A stretch of DNA of 57,360 bases from Marvinbryantia formatexigens (GCA_021771035.1 JAETPU010000017.1:1-57360), one strand, 5' to 3'. Shown: positions 34,972 through 44,621, counted from the first letter of the stretch. Numbers and translations: made by a program. Notes: a model not told the origin generated them from the sequence alone.

Positions 34972-35006
34972 CTGTGTTGTAGAGTCCCCTGGAACAGAGG
35001 CCCTCT

Positions 35007-36719
35007 CTATTTCATCTGTGCTCCCATAAACTGGCGCAGCGCATCCTGCACACTCTGGGCGGCAGCCTTATCGGCGGCCTTAACAAAATAGTACACCTTA
35101 ATTTTCGGCTCGGTGCCGGAGGGGCGCACAATCACCGTGGATCCGTCCGCCAGGCCGAATTCCAGGACGTTGGCCTTGGGCTGCTGAAGCTGGGACTCCT
35201 CCTGAGTATTCAGATCCACCCGCTTGGAACTCTTATAGTCCGCCACATAGCTGGTGGGGGTTCCCGCGATTTGCGTGAGCGGATTGGCGCGCAGGGAATC
35301 CATCAGCTGCGCCATATGGGCCATGCCCGCGGCGCCCTCGAAGGCAAAGCTCTCCTGGGAACACAGATAGTAGCCATATTTCTCGTACAGTTCGTCCAGA
35401 ACCTGGGTGAGCAGTTTTCCCTGCGCCTTATAATAGGACGCCATCTCTACGATCATCATGGCGCCGTCTACAGCATCCTTGTCCCGCACATAACCGCCGG
35501 TGAGATAGCCGTAACTCTCCTCAAAGCCCAGAAGATAGCGCTCCTCTTCACCCTTGGCTTCCAGTTCCGCAATCACGCCGCCGATAAATTTAAACCCGGT
35601 GAGGACATTGCGCACCTCAACGCCGAAATCGGCCGCCACGGCATCGATCATCTTGGTGGTGACGATGGTTTTTACACAGATGGGATCCTTTGGCAGAGTA
35701 CCGCTGGCTTTTTTACAAGAGGCGATATAGTACAGCAGCAGAACTCCTACCTCATTGCCGGTAAACAGGCGGTAATCCTCGCCGTCCCGCACGGCAATCC
35801 CCACACGGTCGCAGTCCGGATCGGTTGCCAGAAGCATATCGGCGCCCAGCTCCTTGCACAGCGCAAGGCCTTTTTCCAGTGCCTGGCGGATCTCCGGGTT
35901 GGGATAGGGACAGGTCGGGAAATTGCCGTCCGGATACTCCTGCTCCTTGACAACCGCCACATCCTTCACTCCGATACGGCGGAGAATCTCCCGCACCGGC
36001 TTGTTTCCGGTCCCGTTGAGAGGGGTATACACCAGCTTGAGCCCGGAATTTTCGGCCACGCCCCGGTTTACCGACTGAGAGAGCACCTGCTCATAGAACG
36101 CTTCGATCACATCCTGGGAAATATAAGTAATCGTTCCGGCCTGGACGGCGGCATCAAATTCCACGGTTTTGACATCCCGGAAGGTATCCAGCTTACCGAT
36201 ACTGTCCATAATTTCATCCGCCATCTCGGGATCAATCTGGCAGCCATCGCTGCCATAGGCCTTGTAACCGTTATACTTAGCCGGGTTATGGCTGGCGGTG
36301 ATGACAACGCCAGCATCGCAGTGCAGCTGGCGCACCGCAAAGGAGAGCATGGGCGTGGGCATCAGTTCCTCATACAGATGCACCCGGATGCCATTGGCAG
36401 CAAACACACAGGCGGTCTCACGGGCAAACAGCTGGGACTTATTGCGGGAATCATAGGCGATGGCAACCTGGGCATCCCCCTTGCGGGCGGTCAGATAATT
36501 GGCAATGCCCTGGGTGGCCTTGCGCACGGTGTAGATATTCATGCGGTTGGTACCCGCTCCAATAACACCGCGCAGCCCGGCGGTGCCGAAATCCAGTTCC
36601 TGATAAAACCGGTCGAATATCCCGTCCTCATCCGAGGCGATAGCCTCAAGCTCCTGTGTTAAATCCGCATCCTCCAGCTCCTGCTGGCACCATTGCCGGT
36701 ACAGCTCTTTGACATCCAT
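35007..36719 (-). CDS. pgcA: Phosphoglucomutase / phosphomannomutase (phospho-sugar mutase)
   Basis: 570 residues, the usual length of Firmicutes PgcA. Active-site serine 143 sits in T-A-S-H-N-P; metal ligands D300, D302 and D304 are in T-D-P-D-C-D-R. The sugar loop G-F-E-E-S-Y-G-Y and the C-terminal phosphate loop R-P-S-G-T-E-P-K are intact. The enzyme interconverts glucose-1-phosphate and glucose-6-phosphate, which supplies precursors for glycogen and for nucleotide sugars such as those used by the polysaccharide operon. The frame is open for 67 more codons upstream, but ATG 36719 starts the conserved sequence and has AAAGG upstream. It ends the VanZ-pgcA transcription unit (41-bp gap). Confidence 0.93.
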   Translation of the reverse strand: MDVKELYRQWCQQELEDADLTQELEAIASDEDGIFDRFYQELDFGTAGLRGVIGAGTNRMNIYTVRKATQGIANYLTARKGDAQVAIAYDSRNKSQLFARETACVFAANGIRVHLYEELMPTPMLSFAVRQLHCDAGVVITASHNPAKYNGYKAYGSDGCQIDPEMADEIMDSIGKLDTFRDVKTVEFDAAVQAGTITYISQDVIEAFYEQVLSQSVNRGVAENSGLKLVYTPLNGTGNKPVREILRRIGVKDVAVVKEQEYPDGNFPTCPYPNPEIRQALEKGLALCKELGADMLLATDPDCDRVGIAVRDGEDYRLFTGNEVGVLLLYYIASCKKASGTLPKDPICVKTIVTTKMIDAVAADFGVEVRNVLTGFKFIGGVIAELEAKGEEERYLLGFEESYGYLTGGYVRDKDAVDGAMMIVEMASYYKAQGKLLTQVLDELYEKYGYYLCSQESFAFEGAAGMAHMAQLMDSLRANPLTQIAGTPTSYVADYKSSKRVDLNTQEESQLQQPKANVLEFGLADGSTVIVRPSGTEPKIKVYYFVKAADKAAAQSVQDALRQFMGAQMK

Positions 36720-36760
36720 GAAAAACACCCTTTCTATATTGATTCTCTTGAGAACAGATT

Positions 36761-37303
36761 TTATCTGCACCCAATCAAGGATTTCCACCACTTTGTTTCT
36801 TTCCAGATGCCATGCAGCAGCCGGAACAGAAGATAGCCGGTGACAGCGCCCAGAAGATTCATGATAATATCGTCGATATCGCTGGAACGCCCGATAAAAT
36901 ACTGAAAAAATTCCACGCAAAAGGTGACGGCAAAGCAGACACAGACGGTTCTATAGAATTTGCGCAGCCCGCCAAACACAATGGGCAAAAAGAAACCCAG
37001 AGGCACAAAAAGCAGCACGTTCGGCACCTTTTCCACTATAAACTGGCTGAGCGTATCTACAGTGCCCACCCAGGCAAAGGGCCTGAGATTCAGAACATAC
37101 TGGGCGGGGAAAACGGTAATGGGGACAAATAAGATGGTTGCAAACACAATTAGAAATAAGGAACACCCCAGCCCCAGAACCCCCAGCTGCCTGAGAACGC
37201 TTTTCCCGCGTTTTTTCAGATAGAATAAAACCGGCAGATACAAAACTGTAATGACCCCGATAAAAATGAGAGCCAGTCTGACATAGGCTTCAATCCGATG
37301 CAT
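36761..37303 (-). CDS. VanZ-like membrane protein
   Basis: 180 residues, with four to five membrane helices and the VanZ pattern: N-V-L-L-F-V-P-L-G-F-F-L-P near residue 93, E-F-F-Q-Y near residue 131, and G-R-S-S-D-I-D-D-I-I-M-N-L-L-G-A near residue 139. VanZ confers low-level teicoplanin resistance in enterococci, but chromosomal relatives are widespread and their function is unknown. Upstream of pgcA on the same strand, it may share a transcript. A second VanZ-like protein is encoded at 41541-42059 in this window. Confidence 0.88.
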   Translation of the reverse strand: MHRIEAYVRLALIFIGVITVLYLPVLFYLKKRGKSVLRQLGVLGLGCSLFLIVFATILFVPITVFPAQYVLNLRPFAWVGTVDTLSQFIVEKVPNVLLFVPLGFFLPIVFGGLRKFYRTVCVCFAVTFCVEFFQYFIGRSSDIDDIIMNLLGAVTGYLLFRLLHGIWKETKWWKSLIGCR

Positions 37304-37721
37304 TCGGCTTCCCTCCCTATTTTTGGATTCTCCTACTGAAACGGTCTTACTGTCAATTTTCCTTCACGTTTTCAGGAAAATTCACCGTCAAGTACGGGAA
37401 GCTGTGTTTTTCAAAACCGGGAAGCCTGGCTTTCTCTCCTTTACAGGGCGATTTTTCGGTGATACCGCTAGCCGCCTGTGCCCATAGCCCCGCCAGAACC
37501 GCTTCCGCCGCCTGCCCCGCCAAGCGCAAACCGCGGCGGCATTTCACAAAATCAGCACGCAGGGAACCCATCGCCTTTTAAATGGACCGCCCACGTTGCA
37601 GCTGTTTTCATTATACCGGTAAATTGAGGAAATTACAATCCTGTATTTGTAACATTGCCTATAAATCCAATCAATGCTTCCGGATTTTTTCATATTATGT
37701 AGAAGAAAGGCTGATTGTAGC
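37304..37721. other. Intergenic stretch without recognised genes
   Basis: About 420 bp between the ThpR end and the VanZ start. A 72-codon open frame on the minus strand (37353-37571) has a start abutting its only purine-rich site and no family resemblance, so I do not call it. An AT-rich part at 37600-37730 may hold promoter elements. Confidence 0.5.
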
Positions 37722-38252
37722 CTACTTCTTTTTAGTGAGATTCTGGGGGCCTATGAGCGTTTGTTCCCAGACAGGCGTATAGGTTAAAAGCCCATCCACC
37801 CGGTGGGAGTGCATGAGGGTTATCCTGTCCACCGTAAAGGTGAGAGGGGCGAAGGCCGGGAATGCCCCCTGCACCGCCCGAACCCGCCGGGCCAGGGTGA
37901 TGTGCGCACAAAACCGGCGGGAATCCACCGGGAATCCGGCGGCCGAGAGCTCGCTTCGCAGCCGGTATACCAGCTCCTGAAGCTGGGGATTGGGGGCAGC
38001 CCCAGCCCACCAGGTATCGCTGAATTGCCCCAGTCCCTGGATTGTCATTTCAAACGGGGCAGCTTTCAGCCGGGAAAGGAGCTCTGTCAGGCATTTGACA
38101 CGGTCGGTTTCCCCCAAAAAAGCCAGGGTAAGGTGCAGATTTTCCCGGCGGGTGAAGCTTCCGGAAACTCCCCTTCTGCGCAGCTCGTCCATCGTTGTAT
38201 CCAGTGCGGCGCACACAGGCTGCGGGAGAGAAACCGCAAGAAACAGCCTCAT
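37722..38252 (-). CDS. thpR: RNA 2',3'-cyclic phosphodiesterase (LigT/ThpR)
   Basis: 176 residues with the two H-x-T/S-L motifs of the 2H phosphoesterase fold: H-L-T-L-A-F-L-G at about residue 40 and H-I-T-L-A-R-R at about residue 127. The N-terminus M-R-L-F-L-A-V-S-L-P is typical. ThpR hydrolyses 2',3'-cyclic phosphates at RNA ends; the biological substrate is unclear. Its ATG overlaps the end of birA by 4 bp, so the two are translationally coupled. Confidence 0.92.
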   Translation of the reverse strand: MRLFLAVSLPQPVCAALDTTMDELRRRGVSGSFTRRENLHLTLAFLGETDRVKCLTELLSRLKAAPFEMTIQGLGQFSDTWWAGAAPNPQLQELVYRLRSELSAAGFPVDSRRFCAHITLARRVRAVQGAFPAFAPLTFTVDRITLMHSHRVDGLLTYTPVWEQTLIGPQNLTKKK

Positions 38253-39232
38253 GATTCCGGGGCCCTCTGGGCCTGTCTTACCTGCGACACTTCACCGGAG
38301 GACAGCACCCGAAGTTTTCCGGACTGCTCTTTTACAACCAGGTTTCCCCGCTCATTGATGTCCACAGCCAGGCCGGTATGCCAGGTACCGCCTATCCGGT
38401 ACCGAACGGGCTCTCCCAGCAGGAAATTCAGCCTGCGGTACTCCTCCATAAGCCGCCCGTCCAAAAGGTTCTCCTGCCAGTCCAGGAGATGGGCGGTGAT
38501 CTGTGCGGCAAGACGGCTGCGCCCTGTCCTGGCGGGGCCCAGCGCCCCGGCAGTGCCCTGAAGCTCCTCGGGAAATTGGGCTGTGGTACAGTTGATGCCG
38601 ATTCCCACAATCACGCTCTCCACCATCCCGCTCTCAAAATCCCCCAGGGCTTCACAGAGAATGCCGCAGATCTTTTTCCCCTGCCAGTAAATATCGTTGA
38701 CCCACTTGACAGCGGGGGTATATCCATACAGTTCCCGGATGGACTCACATACGCTGACAGCCGCTGCGGCAGTCAGCAGCAGGGAATCCCCATAACCGCA
38801 GCGGGGATGGAGCACGACACTGAAATAAAGCCCGGTGTGCCCCGGGGAATAAAAGCTGCGCCCCAGACGCCCTTTGCCTGCGGTTTGGCTGTCCGCCGCC
38901 ACCACCAGGCCGTGAGGGGCTCCCATCACGGCCCTGAGCCGGGCATAAGAGTTGGTGGAATCCACCTCTTCGAACACCTCGATGGGCAGGCCCTGGTATT
39001 TTGGCGGCAAGCCCGCGCGAATTCCCTGAGCCGAAAGCACATCTGTATTGGGATCCAGGGAATACCCCCGGTTTGTGGCCGCGTGGATTCGATATCCCTG
39101 TTCCCGCAGTGCCTGAATGGCCTTCCATACTGCCGCACGGGATACTCCCAGGCTCTGCGCCAGCTTTTCCCCGGAGAGCGCCTCCCCCGGATGTTCCTCC
39201 AGCATCTTTAAAAGCTGAGTTTTCACGGACAT
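38249..39232 (-). CDS. birA: Bifunctional biotin ligase / biotin operon repressor
   Basis: 327 residues. The N-terminal winged helix (L-S-G-E-K-L-A-Q-S-L-G-V-S-R-A-A-V-W-K-A-I) is followed by the catalytic domain with S-T-N-S-Y-A-R, the biotinyl-adenylate loop A-G-K-G-R-L-G-R (normally G-R-G-R-x-G-R), K-W-V-N-D-I-Y and G-I-G-I-N. A C-terminal SH3-like cap follows. It attaches biotin to acetyl-CoA or pyruvate carboxylase and, with biotinyl-AMP, represses biotin genes. The lysine in the first position of the loop is a known variation in Firmicutes. It is coupled to thpR; no biotin synthesis gene is nearby. Confidence 0.94.
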   Translation of the reverse strand: MSVKTQLLKMLEEHPGEALSGEKLAQSLGVSRAAVWKAIQALREQGYRIHAATNRGYSLDPNTDVLSAQGIRAGLPPKYQGLPIEVFEEVDSTNSYARLRAVMGAPHGLVVAADSQTAGKGRLGRSFYSPGHTGLYFSVVLHPRCGYGDSLLLTAAAAVSVCESIRELYGYTPAVKWVNDIYWQGKKICGILCEALGDFESGMVESVIVGIGINCTTAQFPEELQGTAGALGPARTGRSRLAAQITAHLLDWQENLLDGRLMEEYRRLNFLLGEPVRYRIGGTWHTGLAVDINERGNLVVKEQSGKLRVLSSGEVSQVRQAQRAPES

Positions 39233-39366
39233 CGTTTTTTCTCATTCCTTTCTTGGATTTCCACAGCGATGGAAGGCGGAAACCGCAGCCTTACGCCGTG
39301 TCCGAAAAGCCGCCGCTCCAGCCTCTGAATTCTCCTGCCCGCTTCCCGGCATTCCGCAGAGCACTT

Positions 39367-40242
39367 CTACTTTTCCTTGAGGAATCGTATCGCCTCACGG
39401 GTCTGCAGGTAATTGAGCCTGCCCTGAGGGCCCTGCGCGATGCAGCAGCAGGAATACAAAATGTCCAGAATGGCGATTTGGCCGATTGTCAAATGCAAAT
39501 CCACATTCAAATGGCTCCTGACATTGCGCCCGGTGGTACAAAGGCAGCAGTGCGACAGCTCCTGAAGCGGGGAAACACTGAAGTCGCATACGCCAATGAC
39601 CTTGGCCCCGTTTTCAGCGGCATTTGACGCCGCCTGTACAATGGGGATCGTCCTGCCGGAGGAGGATACCGCCAACAGGACATCGCCGGGCTGCATCATG
39701 GCGCTTTCCATCAGAAAAACCATCGGATCTGCGCAAACGCTGCAGGGGATACCCAGGCGAAGCAGCCGGGTATGGGCATACATCGCCGAGGATGCGGAGG
39801 CGCCTGTGCCGATAATATGAAGGCTTCGGGCACTGAGGATATACTGCGCAGCCAGCCGCACCTGGCTGGGATCCAACAGCCCCGCGCAGTCCTCCAGAAT
39901 CTCCCGGTACAAAGCGAAGGTCTCCCGGCAAACCTGCTCCGCTGTGTTTCCCCGGTGAAATTCATAGTCGGACAGATTGATTGGAGGGCCGGTTTCCTCC
40001 ATTAAGTCCTGCGCCAGCCGGTTGCGAAAGTCCCGGTATCCTGAAAAGCCCAGCTGTTCGCAGAAGCGGCACACCGTTGAGTACCCCACTGAGCACCGGG
40101 CCGCCAGTTGCCGGATGGTGAGCGAAACCGCCCCCTGGGGATCCCGCAGAATTTCGTCCGCAATCAGCTTCTGAGCCGTCCCCAGGCCGGAATACAGTCC
40201 CCGGATCTTGGTCAGGCTTTTGGCTGCGCGAAACACCGACAT
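39367..40242 (-). CDS. RpiR/MurR-family transcriptional regulator with SIS domain
   Basis: About 291 residues. The N-terminal HTH_6 domain contains I-R-Q-L-A-A-R-C-S-V-G-Y-S-T-V-C-R-F-C-E-Q-L-G-F-S-G-Y. The C-terminal SIS sugar-phosphate domain contains I-I-G-T-G-A-S-A-S-S-A and L-L-A-V-S-S-S-G-R-T. Such regulators respond to phosphosugars and control sugar catabolism. The frame is open to 40299 but lacks a ribosome binding site there. ATG 40242, or TTG 40248 with GGGGG eight bases before it, is more likely. It is divergent from a glycosidase-like gene fragment, its probable former target. Cys-rich segments near residue 230 (S-H-C-C-L-C) are unusual. Confidence 0.88.
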   Translation of the reverse strand: MSVFRAAKSLTKIRGLYSGLGTAQKLIADEILRDPQGAVSLTIRQLAARCSVGYSTVCRFCEQLGFSGYRDFRNRLAQDLMEETGPPINLSDYEFHRGNTAEQVCRETFALYREILEDCAGLLDPSQVRLAAQYILSARSLHIIGTGASASSAMYAHTRLLRLGIPCSVCADPMVFLMESAMMQPGDVLLAVSSSGRTIPIVQAASNAAENGAKVIGVCDFSVSPLQELSHCCLCTTGRNVRSHLNVDLHLTIGQIAILDILYSCCCIAQGPQGRLNYLQTREAIRFLKEK

Positions 40243-40477
40243 ATCCAAAACAGGTTCCCCCTTTGCGCTCGGAATGAAAAATCCCGTTTTATCACCCATG
40301 TGTCAAAAAACAAACTGAAAAACTGGAACAAAAGAAAAAGTATGAAATAAAAAAGCTCAAATTGTTTTAAGCTCTTGAAGTGAAATATTCCAGAACTATA
40401 CTTGCTATTATAAGGCCTTTCCGGAACGCTGTCCAGCACAGCAGGGCAAAGTACAGAATAAAAGGAGGATTCGTTTT

Positions 40478-40792
40478 ATGTGGTACGAAAAGAACTACCG
40501 CCGCCACCTGTGCGATATGCACATTCACGATTGGAACCCTGCTTTTCTCAGTGAATTTTCCCCCGAGGACTATGTGGAAAATTTGAAAATTGCCGGAATT
40601 ACGGAAGCGATGATCTATTTTCAGTTCCATGCGGGGTACTGCTGCTATCCCACCAAGACGGGGAAAATCCATCAGGCGTTTGTGAAAAAACCGGATCAAA
40701 TGCGGCGCCTGGCAGATTTATGCCACAAAAACGGTATTGCCGCAGTGGGCGATTACAGCCTGAATTACGATTTGTACGAACTGGAATTCTAA
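40478..40792 (+). pseudogene. 5' fragment of a glycosidase-like gene
   Basis: 104 codons with a strong AAAGGAGG nine bases before ATG 40478. The start M-W-Y-E-K-N-Y-R-R-H-L-C-D-M-H-I-H-D-W matches, as I recall it, the N-terminus of a family of much longer uncharacterised glycosidase-like proteins in Clostridia. These continue G-Y-Y-S-L where this one has G-D-Y-S-L-N-Y-D-L-Y-E-L-E-F and stops. A terminator follows at once, then repeat family B. Most of the TIM-barrel-like enzyme is missing, so the product is probably inactive. The intact expression signals suggest recent loss. Confidence 0.65.
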
Positions 40793-40818
40793 TTTCTCTT
40801 AAAATAGAAGGCCCTACT

Positions 40819-40863
40819 ATCTGCCGGTACTGCCCTTTTGGGCATCAACCGGCAGATTTTTGC
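40819..40863 (+). terminator. Rho-independent terminator
   Basis: ATCTGCCGGT (40819-40828) pairs with ACCGGCAGAT (40848-40857), with an inner GCCC-TTTT-GGGC hairpin and a T5 tail. Confidence 0.88.
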
Positions 40864-40974
40864 GTATTTCGCAATCGGGAAAGCTTTCACTTTGCGTCTT
40901 AAAATTTCCAACTTTCTTTAAAAAGGGTGTTCTTAACAGATAGAACATGATAAAATATAAAATGATATTTGACC

Positions 40975-41345
40975 TTTTTTGCATCAAGGATACCGGCTGT
41001 TTTTTGTTGCACGGATATCCGCTCTAACGCGCTGCGTTAGGGTCCGGAAGAAGTCCTCAGACGCGCAGCGTCTGCCTTTTCCACAGAAAAGGGCCGGGCT
41101 TCTTCAAAGCTCAAGAAAGCGGTTTTCTCCTTTTTTTATTGTATCAAAGGAAAACCGGAGGTTTTCACACCCGTGCAAAATAAAATAGTAAGAAAGCACC
41201 TACCGGATCAGGTAAGGAAATACTACTATTTTTTATTGCATCAAAAGAAAATTGCTAGATTTTCATACCCGTGTATCAAAAAATAGTATCCAACTATCTG
41301 CTAGGTTTAATCGGATTACAATACTTTTTTTATTAAACCCGGAAT
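40975..41345. repeat. Interspersed repeat family B, copy 2 (second block inverted)
   Basis: 40990-41160 matches the first block of the 16.7-kb copy (GCACGGATATCCGCTCTAACGC, GGAAGAAGTCC, AAGCGGTTTTCTCCTTTT) with an insertion carrying an AGACGC-GCAGCGTCT hairpin. 41215-41340, read on the minus strand, matches the second block (AGTATTGTAATCCGATT, CCTAGCA, ATACTATTTTTTG, ACACGGGTATGAAAATCT). The rest of the 40.86-41.54 kb gap shows no gene. Confidence 0.8.
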
Positions 41346-41540
41346 TCTGTTCTGGAAGAAGCCTTGGACGCAAAGCTCCGGTCTTATTATAATAGTAAAA
41401 ACGATTATTAGATGAATCATATACCGCGTTCCTGTAAAACGCAGAGCCACTGCACCGCTCTATTAAAACACGGATAAGAAAATCCAGCGGTTTTCCTGGT
41501 CAACATACAGCGGGACACCGCTTGGGGAAAGGGACTTTTT

Positions 41541-42059
41541 ATGAGAACATCCACAGCGCATCACCGGCTCTTTTGGCGCCGCCTGTTCGGCGGGCTGAGC
41601 CTTTTGACCATCGCCTTTATCTTTTTTAACTCCACCCGTGTGGGAGAGGTTTCCTCCGTGGCCAGCGACACCATTGCCAATTGGTTTTTGAGGCTCTTTG
41701 AGGGCGCTTCCTTTGACAGCCTTACCTTTTTCATACGAAAATCGGCCCATATGGCGGAATTTGCCCTGCTGGGCTGCCTTGTTTCTGTCTTTTTTGCCAC
41801 CTGGCGCCTGAGCGGCCCGGGGATCTGGTGTTCCAGCTCGCTGACAGCTCTGCTCACCGCCTGCTGTGACGAGCAGATTCAGCTGTTGATTCCAGGGCGT
41901 TCCAGCGAAGTCCGGGATATCTGGGTGGACTTTTTCGGCGCGCTGGCGGGCATCGGAATTTTCTGGCTCATCTGTTTCATCACCAAAAGAATCCAGCGCA
42001 GGCGGCAGGGCTGCCTGACACCGGTACTGCGCTCCAGAAAGGAGAATTTTCCGTGGTAA
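41541..42059 (+). CDS. VanZ-like membrane protein
   Basis: 172 residues with four hydrophobic segments. The VanZ signatures are [15 protein letters not shown] near residue 64, D-E-Q-I-Q near residue 110, and [17 protein letters not shown] near residue 117. ATG 41541 follows GGGAAAGGGA. The last 7 bp overlap the GTG start of the ComM gene, so the two are co-translated. Function is unknown; the resistance role of VanZ should not be assumed. Confidence 0.88.
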   Translation: MRTSTAHHRLFWRRLFGGLSLLTIAFIFFNSTRVGEVSSVASDTIANWFLRLFEGASFDSLTFFIRKSAHMAEFALLGCLVSVFFATWRLSGPGIWCSSSLTALLTACCDEQIQLLIPGRSSEVRDIWVDFFGALAGIGIFWLICFITKRIQRRRQGCLTPVLRSRKENFPW

Positions 42060-43585
42060 CCTGTGTGGACAGTATCGGGCTTTGCGGCATGGAGGCCCAC
42101 CGTGTGAGAGTGGAAACCGACATTTCCCAGGGCCTGCCCTCCTTTGATATTGTGGGCCTGCCCGACGCAGCGGTCAAGGAGAGCAAGGACCGGGTGCGTT
42201 CCGCCATCAAAAACTGCGGGTTTCGTTTCCCCCTGGGAAAGATTGTGGTAAACCTGGCCCCCGCGGATGTAAAAAAATTCGGCCCTGTGTACGATTTGGC
42301 GATCCTGCTGGGGCTTCTTGGCGCCAGTGAGCAGCTGGATGCAAGCGTGTTCCAGGACTATGCCGTATTGGGGGAGCTCTCCCTGTCCGGCACGGTGAGC
42401 CCTGTAGCAGGAGTGCTGCCCATGGTTCTCGCCGCCCAGGAATTCGGCTTTCGCCGCGTGATTGTCCCGGCTGACAACGCCCGGGAAGCTGCCGTCAGCC
42501 AATCCATTCAGGTGTTTGGGGTTAAAACGGTCCAGGAACTCCTGGATTTTCTTACCAAGCAGCGGGAACTCTCTCCGGCCCGGTATATCCCCGCAGAGGC
42601 GGTTCAAACTGTCTTTGGCGAGGATTTTTGTGATGTAAAAGGCCAGCAGGAGGCCAAACGGGCCCTGGAAATTGCCGCCTGCGGCGGACATAACGTCCTG
42701 TTAATCGGCGCGCCGGGCTCCGGGAAGAGTATGCTTGCCAAGCGCCTCCCCACTATTTTACCCGCGATGACCCCGCAGGAATCCATCGAGACTACGAAAA
42801 TCCACTCTGTCAGCGGCCTGCTCACTCCCCAATCCCCTCTGATTACCCAGCGCCCCTTCCGGGCTCCCCACTATACGGTATCCGCCGCGGGACTCACCGG
42901 CGGAGGCAGCTTTCCCAAACCGGGGGAAATCTCTCTGGCCCACAACGGCGTCCTGTTTTTGGATGAGCTTCCGGAGTTCAGCCGGACTGCCAAGGAGGTG
43001 CTGCGCCAGCCTTTGGAGGACGGTATCGTCACCATCTCCCGGGTTTCCGGCAAGACCACCTACCCCAGTTCCTTTATGCTGGTGGCGGCGATGAACCCCT
43101 GTCCCTGCGGCTATTTCGGGCATCCCACCCGGGAATGCACCTGCACGCCCATCCAGGTGAACCGGTATCTCTCCCGGATCTCCGGCCCGCTGCTGGATCG
43201 GATTGATCTGCACATCGAGGTGATGCCGGTGGAGTTTGAGGAATTGTCCTCTACCCGTCCTCAGGAATCTTCCCAGGAAATCCGGCGGCGTGTACAGCGC
43301 ATCCGGGAGCTGCAGCAGCGGCGCTATGAGGGAACCGGCGTCACCTGCAACGCCAGGCTCACCCCGGCGCTGCTGGGCACCTTCTGCCCCATGGACGATT
43401 CCGCCAAGGCGCTGCTGCATCGTTCCTTTGACCAGCTGGGGCTTTCGGCGCGCGCCTATGACCGTATTCTCAAGGTGGCGCGCACCATCGCGGATCTGGA
43501 CGGAAAGGAGATTATCGGCAGCTTCCATATCGCCGAGGCCATCCAATACCGCAGCCTGGACCGTAAATATTGGAACCGTACCTAA
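42053..43585 (+). CDS. comM: YifB/ComM family Mg-chelatase-like AAA+ ATPase
   Basis: 510 residues. The N-terminal Lon-like S5 domain has [14 protein letters not shown] and V-N-L-A-P-A-D. The AAA+ module has the Walker A G-A-P-G-S-G-K-S near residue 224, [12 protein letters not shown] as Walker [10 protein letters not shown] and the sensor region L-L-D-R-I-D. A C-terminal Mg-chelatase domain follows. ComM is a hexameric branch-migration helicase that promotes integration of incoming DNA in transformation. GTG 42053 is the start, with AAAGGAG eight bases upstream. In Firmicutes it often lies near dprA; it does not here. Confidence 0.93.
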   Translation: MVTCVDSIGLCGMEAHRVRVETDISQGLPSFDIVGLPDAAVKESKDRVRSAIKNCGFRFPLGKIVVNLAPADVKKFGPVYDLAILLGLLGASEQLDASVFQDYAVLGELSLSGTVSPVAGVLPMVLAAQEFGFRRVIVPADNAREAAVSQSIQVFGVKTVQELLDFLTKQRELSPARYIPAEAVQTVFGEDFCDVKGQQEAKRALEIAACGGHNVLLIGAPGSGKSMLAKRLPTILPAMTPQESIETTKIHSVSGLLTPQSPLITQRPFRAPHYTVSAAGLTGGGSFPKPGEISLAHNGVLFLDELPEFSRTAKEVLRQPLEDGIVTISRVSGKTTYPSSFMLVAAMNPCPCGYFGHPTRECTCTPIQVNRYLSRISGPLLDRIDLHIEVMPVEFEELSSTRPQESSQEIRRRVQRIRELQQRRYEGTGVTCNARLTPALLGTFCPMDDSAKALLHRSFDQLGLSARAYDRILKVARTIADLDGKEIIGSFHIAEAIQYRSLDRKYWNRT

Positions 43586-43762
43586 ACGTCTGCAGGAACA
43601 AGGGAGCGTGACCCCGGCGTAGGCCATGACAGCGTGTGCGGATGGGGTTGTGCCCTAACATCCCGGAGCAACCGGGAGATCCTTAAGACGGATTTTTACA
43701 TAGAATACCCCGCATACCGCCGCTTTCTCCCGCGGCGGCTGCTTCGGAAAGGAGAGGTTTCC

Positions 43763-44593
43763 CTGGAACTGGAAATTCTGCGCTGGATTCAGCAATTTGC
43801 CAACCCCTTTTGGGATTTTTTCTTTGAGACCCTGAGTTTTTTAGGGGAACCGCTCATTTTAGTCTCTATTTTCTGCTATATTTACTGGTGCCTGGACAAA
43901 AAACGCGGCCTGTTTCTGGGGTATTCCGTTGTGATGAGCCTGGTCCTCAACGGGTTTATCAAGGACTTTTTTGATTTTGAGCGCCCCATCGGAAAACCCG
44001 GGATTATCAGCCGGCGGCTGGACACCGCCACAGGCTCTTCCTTTCCCAGCGGTCATACCCAGTCCACCGCCGCCTTCTGGACCAGTCTGGCCCTGAGTTT
44101 TCGCCGGCGTGCGCTCTGGGCCGCGGCAGCCGTGCTCATTGCGGGGGTAGGGCTGTCCCGGCTGTACCTGGGGGTACATTACCCGAAGGATGTGCTGGCC
44201 GGGCTTGTGTTAGGGCTGCTGAGTTCCCTCATACTCTGGAGCCTGTACCGGCGCTGGGGCGGCCGGATTTCCCTTTATCTGGTGAGTGCCGCTGTTTTTT
44301 TACCCGCTCTCTTTTTTGAACACAATGCAGATTTTTATAAAGCCTTTGGGCTTTTGTTGGGGATAACGGCCGGCATCTATCTGGAACGCCGCTGGGTGCG
44401 TTTTTCTCCGCCAGTTGGTACTGGGCGCCGGATCCGCCGCTGGGCGGCAGGGCTCCTGGGACTGGGAATTGCCGCCGGGATTTTAAAGCTTTTGCTTCCC
44501 GCGTCCACGCCCTTTCTGGTTCTGCGTTACAGTATCATCGGATTTTTGGCGGTGGGCGGATGCCCGTGGCTCCTGGTAAAACTCAGGCTATAG
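43763..44593 (+). CDS. PAP2-superfamily membrane phosphatase
   Basis: About 277 residues with seven to eight membrane helices. The three phosphatase motifs are K-D-F-F-D-F-E-R-P, S-S-F-P-S-G-H-T-Q-S near residue 92, and S-R-L-Y-L-G-V-H-Y-P-K-D-V near residue 132. This places it with lipid phosphatases, possibly acting on undecaprenyl diphosphate or phosphatidic acid. No ATG, GTG or TTG fits: a perfect AAAGGAG at about 43748-43754 is followed eight bases later by CTG 43763, in frame and at the family's normal N-terminus. The GTG at 43634 adds 43 basic residues and has no site. The gene follows comM by 177 bp and may share its transcript. Confidence 0.85.
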   Translation: MELEILRWIQQFANPFWDFFFETLSFLGEPLILVSIFCYIYWCLDKKRGLFLGYSVVMSLVLNGFIKDFFDFERPIGKPGIISRRLDTATGSSFPSGHTQSTAAFWTSLALSFRRRALWAAAAVLIAGVGLSRLYLGVHYPKDVLAGLVLGLLSSLILWSLYRRWGGRISLYLVSAAVFLPALFFEHNADFYKAFGLLLGITAGIYLERRWVRFSPPVGTGRRIRRWAAGLLGLGIAAGILKLLLPASTPFLVLRYSIIGFLAVGGCPWLLVKLRL

Positions 44594-44621
44594 GCGCCGC
44601 CGGGTTATGGAGCCCTTTCTT

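Noticed and set aside
37353-37571. 72-codon minus-strand frame between VanZ and ThpR
   Set aside because: The start overlaps its only purine-rich stretch, there is no family resemblance, and composition matches non-coding GC-rich DNA.
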